Positions 59,001 through 64,000 of a DNA stretch of 64,000 bases are shown in pieces (position 1 is the stretch's first letter; every line of letters begins with the position of its first letter). The position numbers and the translations under genes were made by a program. Source of the DNA: Cheilinus undulatus (lineage: Eukaryota; Chordata; Actinopteri; Labriformes; Labridae); contig NC_054881.1 in NCBI RefSeq assembly GCF_018320785.1, forward strand, positions 16,864,275 through 16,928,274, in the 5' to 3' direction. Below the pieces are notes generated by a model. That model was not told the DNA's origin and ran no database searches. It saw only the letters and a program-made list of their open reading frames with translations.

Positions 59001-62000
59001 GAGAATCTGCTGTTGTTTTTCTTCCTGGTGCTGCGGAATCTTTCAGAGTCTGTTGGGTCAAAGTTTCTTCCTCTGCTGTTTGGGATGGAGAGGTGTCCTG
59101 CTGCTCCGGCTCAAGGATTTGGTAGAAAATATCTCCTGCCTCTGTCAGCTGGAGGACACAGATACACTCACTGCTGTCTGTTTCTTTTCCTTTACTTGTC
59201 TGGATACAAGTCAGACCTGAAAACAAATCAGAAAACAGTCAATCACCTCAACATTATGACTCTCCTCCAAGCTGTCAAGGTTTCAGATACTTCAGATACT
59301 TTGATTAATCCTGGCAACCCCACAACACAGAGGCATTAAAGATGCTTTCTCTGAAGCCAAAAAGACTGCTGCAGGACCTCTTAACTGGTTAAACAGTATG
59401 TTTAACATGATGAAAAGCCTCTTGGAACATAAACAAATGTTTGCGACATTTCCTCCAATTCTGATCTCCCTTTAACTTTAATTGCACAGCAGTAGTTTGA
59501 AATCTTAGGCACACTTCTCTTTTCATTTGAAAAGATGACAAGAGAAGTAAGCACATCAGATTCATCAGCTGCTGTTGGATCCCCTTGGTAAGAGCCCTGA
59601 AACAACCCATTATGCAAGGAGGCTGCTGCTGATCGCGGTGTTTCAAAAAGACAAAAACTACTTTTTAGAGGCTGTTGGCAAAAACACTGAACAAATATTC
59701 TGATTCACTTTCCTGAACAGCAGCTTATTAGATCTTCGTTATAACGACCGCTATTTTGATGAAGACGAAGACACCAAGCAAAGAGCATGAGCAAAGCTTG
59801 ATGTAAAACTAATTGGCACAAGTGTTGCCGATAGGACTGCTTCTTGAATCCTGGATGAGACTATGCATATTGGATATCATACAGAAATTTAGCATGCAAC
59901 TCTTTCTCCTTTGATCCCTATCAATGATGCTTCCATTTGAAATTCAGTTATATACACACTTCCCTTACCTTTGTTAAGGCCAGCAAACTTCACCTCCTTA
60001 AGTAAAACAACTGTCTACTATTGATTTGGATAATTATCTAATTCAGTCTCTCACAAACCAAGACTCAAACACACACCTGCTGCAGGTATTGACAAGCGGT
60101 TGTTTGCAGTCTCATGGCGATGAGGAAGCTGAGCCGGAAGATGTCTGAGGCTGTCTCTGGGTCTGAGCAGAGCCTGAGGAAGACCATGACTGGAGCAGGC
60201 CTCAGCTTGGCCTCCTGAACACAGAAGACAGTCACAGATAGAAACGTGAATGTTAAACTCAAATTTAAATGAGCTACATGACTGAACTGTCCCTGTTACC
60301 AACCTGAGTACTGCAGCATCGTGATCTCCTGAGAACTCTGAGAACCCAACAGAACCTTGGTGGTTGTAGCCCCTCCTACAGCAGAAGAGGAGGAGGAGCC
60401 AAGAACCACATGACAAAACATGGGCGGGGACAGCATCATGTGTTCCATCTTAAGCATGGGAATTCCAGGGAAACGCTCGTCCATGATGTAGGCTGAATAC
60501 TGAAAAGAAGAAGAAAAAAAAAAAACTAAATTCTTGCCATCTTCATTTGTGACTTTTTTTATCCGTTCAGGGGTTAGGATCACATCTTAAAAGTTTACGC
60601 CGAACTACTTCAAAACTTTTAAAAGGTTCTGTGTATTTTCAAAGATTTAGCATGTGTTATCATACCTGGGTAGTGACAAGGTGGTGGAAGCAGTGGGAAT
60701 CTCCCAGATATTTGGACAGAATGAGTCTCTCTCCACTTCGACATTCTGAGGTGTTGCTGATACGAAACAGAGTGTGACTGCTGGTTTGACTCATCTGGAG
60801 CCGTAAAGGAAAGAGGAGGAGAAAGAAAATGATGGGAAATTAAGTCAAAACTCAGAGCCAGAATCATTGGTCTGTCATTTACTAACATGTTCTCTTTCAT
60901 ATAAAACTAAAAAAACTTAAATGCTGACAAAGGAAAAACCTTCAGGGACAACCACCACATCAATCAATAACCTCTTGTCTCACCCGAATGTCTGTGAGCT
61001 CCACCCCCGTCCTGTCTGCATACAGCATCACCCTAGGGTGAGCAGAGAACTCGCACCATCGCCATGAAGACTTGGCATTAAAGTACAGGTTGCTGTCTTC
61101 TTCCCGTATCTTCTGCATCCTGACAAGACAGAAATTTTACTTAATTTGACTCATGTACAGATTTCAAACAGACATTTACACATTTATTTGACAATTAGTC
61201 CTCACCCTTTACCGACAGTCCACAGATTCACCACTCCACTCTCACTTGCCACCAGAACTTCACCTAAAACATGAGGACTGAAGGAAAACCTGGACTTTAA
61301 CACATTTTGAACATTTGAAACAACTTAAAGAACTCAGACAGACCTATTTCGTTTTGGGATAACTCACCTGACACCAATGCAGGTTGCGACTTCTCTAGTG
61401 TTGACGACCTGCAGCAGCTGAGGCTCATTTGTTTCAACGAACTTCCAAACTCCACAGAAATAATCTGACCGCACAGCAACACAACCTGTAGAGACATACA
61501 CAAGTAGGCGGGTCAGGCACATAAAGGGAAAAGTCAGAGGAGGATGTTTATATTTTGTTACAAATGTCCCAAAAGACAAAAGTTGAAATACAGAGGAAAA
61601 GTTTAAATGTCAAAACAATAACAGTTTCATTCAACATTTTAGACTTAAAATAAATAAATAAAACAAAAAATTCTGGACAAAAAAGTGGAAAATGTAAGAA
61701 GAACAAGATACTTTATCCAGGAAAAAAGTCTCAATGTTAGGCAAAAGGTCAAAATTTGCAGGAAAAAACTAATATCTCAAGAAAAAAGGTCAAGTAAAGG
61801 TATAATCACTTCAAACTAAATATTTCAAAATAATCGAAACCTTTAGAATTTTATTAATATTTTGGCTTTATTCCCAAGGTGCATAAAAAAAATCTTCCAC
61901 CTGTCATTTTTCTTTAAACGATCCTGATACTTTAGTAGATAACAGAAGCCACCACACCTCTTGATCTCCTGATAAAAACATGCATTCATAATCATTCTCC

Positions 62001-63681
62001 TTACTCTGGTTTAAAAGCGAATCTGCGCTGATCTGTCTGACTGGGCCTTTGAGCTGGAAGCTGAATGGGCTGCCTCTGCTGGCATCCACACAGGAAGATC
62101 CTCCTCTGTGGTACTGCAGCTCCACCTTGTGGAAGTCTGTGGTATTTTGTTAAGAACCAGAACCAGCAGACACAAAACAGCAAAGTCCTATACATCTAAC
62201 AGGTCATTTCTACAGAGTGGTCCAGTTCAGTTTGGTACAGAATGGTGTGCATGTATTTGTGCTTCCACTCTCTAGAGTTGGAAAGGATCCCAAATAACTG
62301 ACCTGTACAGTCCTACTTTATTGGCACCCTTTCGCATAGGTGCCAAGCTGATCTGTCAGTCACAAAAGGGATGGAGCTACACATAATTGTCAGTTCTGCA
62401 CTGAAGTCACTTTCAGCGCTCAACACGACTGCTCCCATTAAATGACGGCATTTTCAGCTGAAATACAGCTGTTTGCTGCCTCCTGTCAAAAGCTCAACCT
62501 TTCTATCACCAGTGAAGGTATTTTTGGGTTTACCATACCAAACCCTACTCAATCCAACAGGACCATGTGATGCAACTGATGCTTTTCAGTGTCCAAGTCC
62601 AAAGATGGTATTCTTAAGGACTAAAAAAGGTAATTTCATGCTATATTTTGTTTGGGGTGGAGAAATAAAGGGTGGTAGACAGCCCATGTAAAAGTGCATG
62701 GGCTGTCTACAAACTGCATTTGATTTATTTCCTATTTCCTATTCCAACACTTCATCTACTAAGGTTCAAAAACGCTGAAATAGCCCTTAAAGTTCTCAGT
62801 ATTTTATCGTCTCAATAGGATACTGAGGCAGTTCAGTCCCTGGTTTCCAGGATAAATAAGGCATCCCTGCCGAGAGTTGCTGCAGCCCTGTGAGAATGGA
62901 ATGAAGGCCAGAGAGCCCCCTGTGGCTCCTTCAGAGAACAGCAGGTGGTCCCTCTGCTCAGTCAGCTCCTCATGCAGCAGACCGCCCAGCACCTCAGGAG
63001 GAATGGAGTGAATGGAGTCAAACAGCAGGGTGTTGCAGCCATCCAGATGGTTGGACCTATAAGAGATGTGACATCTTGGAAAAGAAAGAGCATGTTTTAA
63101 TTTCAGTAGCACATCAAACAAAATCAACAACACATACTCGTAAATATGAGGTCTGCATATGACACTCACTTTGACACCTGCCAGTCAGGTCCACTCACAT
63201 TTTATAGTCCAACTGCTTGAGGAAGTTTTCCACTTTCCACATGTTGACGGAACCCATACGATTTGTCTGCAAAATAAAGAAACATGCACTAATTTAAGTG
63301 GCAACGAACAATAGAAAAAAAGCGAACCTTTTAACAGGTTGTCAAACTCAAACCTATTTTAAGTATTTGGTCAAGACTAAATACAGATTATACAACATAG
63401 CAGGTAAGACAGAAGTAAGTGTTAAGGATCACAATACAGACTGAAGCTGTGTTTAAAAGGAATGGAGGCTAACTATTTGTATATTGTGTATCTTGTCTAT
63501 CAATCATTAAAAAAAAAAAAAAAAAAAAAACCAACAAGATAACATATAGAAATAAAGCTATTCACACAATTTTCGGGAAACTCACCACTAACTTTCCATC
63601 GCTAAAGTAGAAGTATTCCCCTACAATATCACTCATGCAACCAAATGCATCCTGGCAGTGGTCCATGAAGAAGTTCTGCAT
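56091..63681 (-). CDS. taf1c: RNA polymerase I-specific TBP-associated factor C (SL1 subunit), 5' partial
   Basis: Twelve exons in transcript order: 63681-63586, 63266-63199, 63056-62824, 62136-62005, 61485-61368, 61277-61206, 61119-60984, 60794-60666, 60499-60304, 60214-60077, 59216-57850 and 56333-56091. They give 975 codons plus stop; the N terminus is beyond the right edge. Matches to remembered human TAF1C: LLHEELTEQRDHLLFSEGAT, LKGPVRQ, AVRSDYFCGVWKF, SSWRWCEFSAHPRVM, ADRTGVEL, GERLILSKYLG, YIMDERFPGIPMLKMEH, LQLTEAGDIFYQILEP, and the end KKKKSRMGF (human ends KKPRMGF). The protein is part of the SL1/TIF-IB complex with TBP that places RNA polymerase I at rDNA promoters in the nucleolus. 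The middle is probably a beta-propeller (Rrn6-like). The 1367 bp exon carries a long charged, Ser-rich region. The join 62005/61485 is in phase but about 25 residues short relative to human, so a small exon could be missed. Confidence 0.95.
57000..57725. mobile_element. decayed DNA-transposon relic in the last taf1c intron (possible)
   Basis: One end has 'ggtatcaaaattaagtatcg' and 'tactggtaccgtg'; the other has 'gtattgagccgtaaatcc' and 'gagatacgtaccgaacc'. These GTATCG/GTACCG-rich strings resemble termini of dispersed hAT-type repeats in fish. Its edges are approximate and there is no coding capacity. Confidence 0.4.
62675..62710. other. perfect 14 bp hairpin in a taf1c intron
   Basis: 'gtagacagcccatg' (62675-62688), an 8-base spacer 'taaaagtg', then 'catgggctgtctac' (62697-62710) form a perfect stem-loop. 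It lies in the intron between exons 62824 and 62136. No flanking transposon signature was recognised. Confidence 0.8.
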
Positions 63682-64000
63682 CTGAACACGGGAAAAAAAA
63701 AAATTAATATCTTCAAAATTCAGAACTTAAAAATACTTACAAGGCTATTTAGATGTACTTCAATATCTAAAAAATATTTTCAAAAAATCTGATTTGTTGC
63801 TGAGTTTGTTCCTTTTTTTTGTTGTTGACAAAAATTAAATCATGGTAATTGTTTTGATCTACAACATTTTTTTCAAGCTACAAGTAGATCCTGTAGATCG
63901 AAGCACTGCTTGTTTAACGAAAATTACCCATCCGTGTTGTCACAATGAGGAAATTTCAACTTGGATACCGAGTTTAGTATCACAATACGCGATACTTGAA
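63682..64000 (-). other. taf1c intron, running off the window
   Basis: AT-rich intron upstream of the exon starting at 63681 (acceptor CAG on the minus strand). The last 40 bp ('ggataccgagtttagtatca', 'gcgatactt') look like the start of a GATACCGATA-type dispersed repeat cut by the window edge. Confidence 0.5.

Noticed and set aside
60065-60262. Reading the 60077-60214 exon in the frame giving LRPAPVMVFLRLCSDPETAS
   Set aside because: That frame leaves the wrong phase for the next exon. The alternative frame (GLPQALLRPRDSLRHLPAQL) joins both neighbours in phase and aligns with human TAF1C.
1-64000. CRISPR arrays, operons, rRNA/tRNA genes, retroviral or LTR elements
   Set aside because: Nothing with regular spacers, tRNA boxes, or gag/pol/env-type or LTR structure was recognised. 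The tandem arrays here are degenerate eukaryotic repeats.

Overview
The window is nuclear DNA of a ray-finned (teleost) fish, probably a percomorph. The signs are vertebrate genes split by GT-AG introns, AT-rich non-coding DNA, and fish-type repeats (Tc1-like transposon, LINE reverse-transcriptase remnants, fold-back elements, satellite-like arrays). I see no bacterial, viral or organellar sequence, no tRNA or rRNA, and no retrovirus or LTR element.

Five protein-coding genes can be read. (1) 1401-1799, +: the terminal coding exon of a Shroom-family gene (shroom3 by synteny), carrying part of the ASD2 domain. (2) 8265-14453, +: sowahb, six coding exons, 1255 codons, with a large in-frame 61-residue tandem repeat. 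(3) 21231-36950, -: ccni (cyclin I), nine coding exons, 425 codons, with a non-coding first exon near 38.7-38.8 kb. (4) 43447-49655, +: ccng2 (cyclin G2), seven coding exons after a non-coding first exon near 41.94-42.05 kb, 334 codons. (5) 56091-63681, -: taf1c (RNA polymerase I SL1 subunit C), twelve coding exons in the window with the N terminus beyond the right edge. All exon joins were checked by hand for GT-AG borders and reading phase, and all are consistent. One taf1c join is less certain.

The order shroom3 - sowahb - ccni - ccng2 matches the block I recall at human 4q21. The differences are that septin11 is missing between sowahb and ccni, and that taf1c (elsewhere in human) lies beyond ccng2. 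ccni and ccng2 are head to head, with putative starts about 3.1 kb apart. ccng2 and taf1c are tail to tail.

Non-coding space holds an expanded array of about 23 bp units (6.1-7.3 kb), an array filling sowahb intron 5 (12.8-13.8 kb), a short inverted-repeat transposon (16.74-17.26 kb), a 176 bp fold-back element (28.4 kb), a LINE 3' half (30.36-31.35 kb), the 5' half of a Tc1-like transposon (34.54-35.13 kb), a three-copy duplication in the ccng2 3' region (50.3-51.5 kb) and a 1.1 kb inverted-repeat element (53.54-54.67 kb). I found no convincing undescribed biological system. The most distinctive features are the coding minisatellite in sowahb and several structured repeats in transcribed regions. 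Family names rest on remembered protein and repeat sequences; no searches were run.
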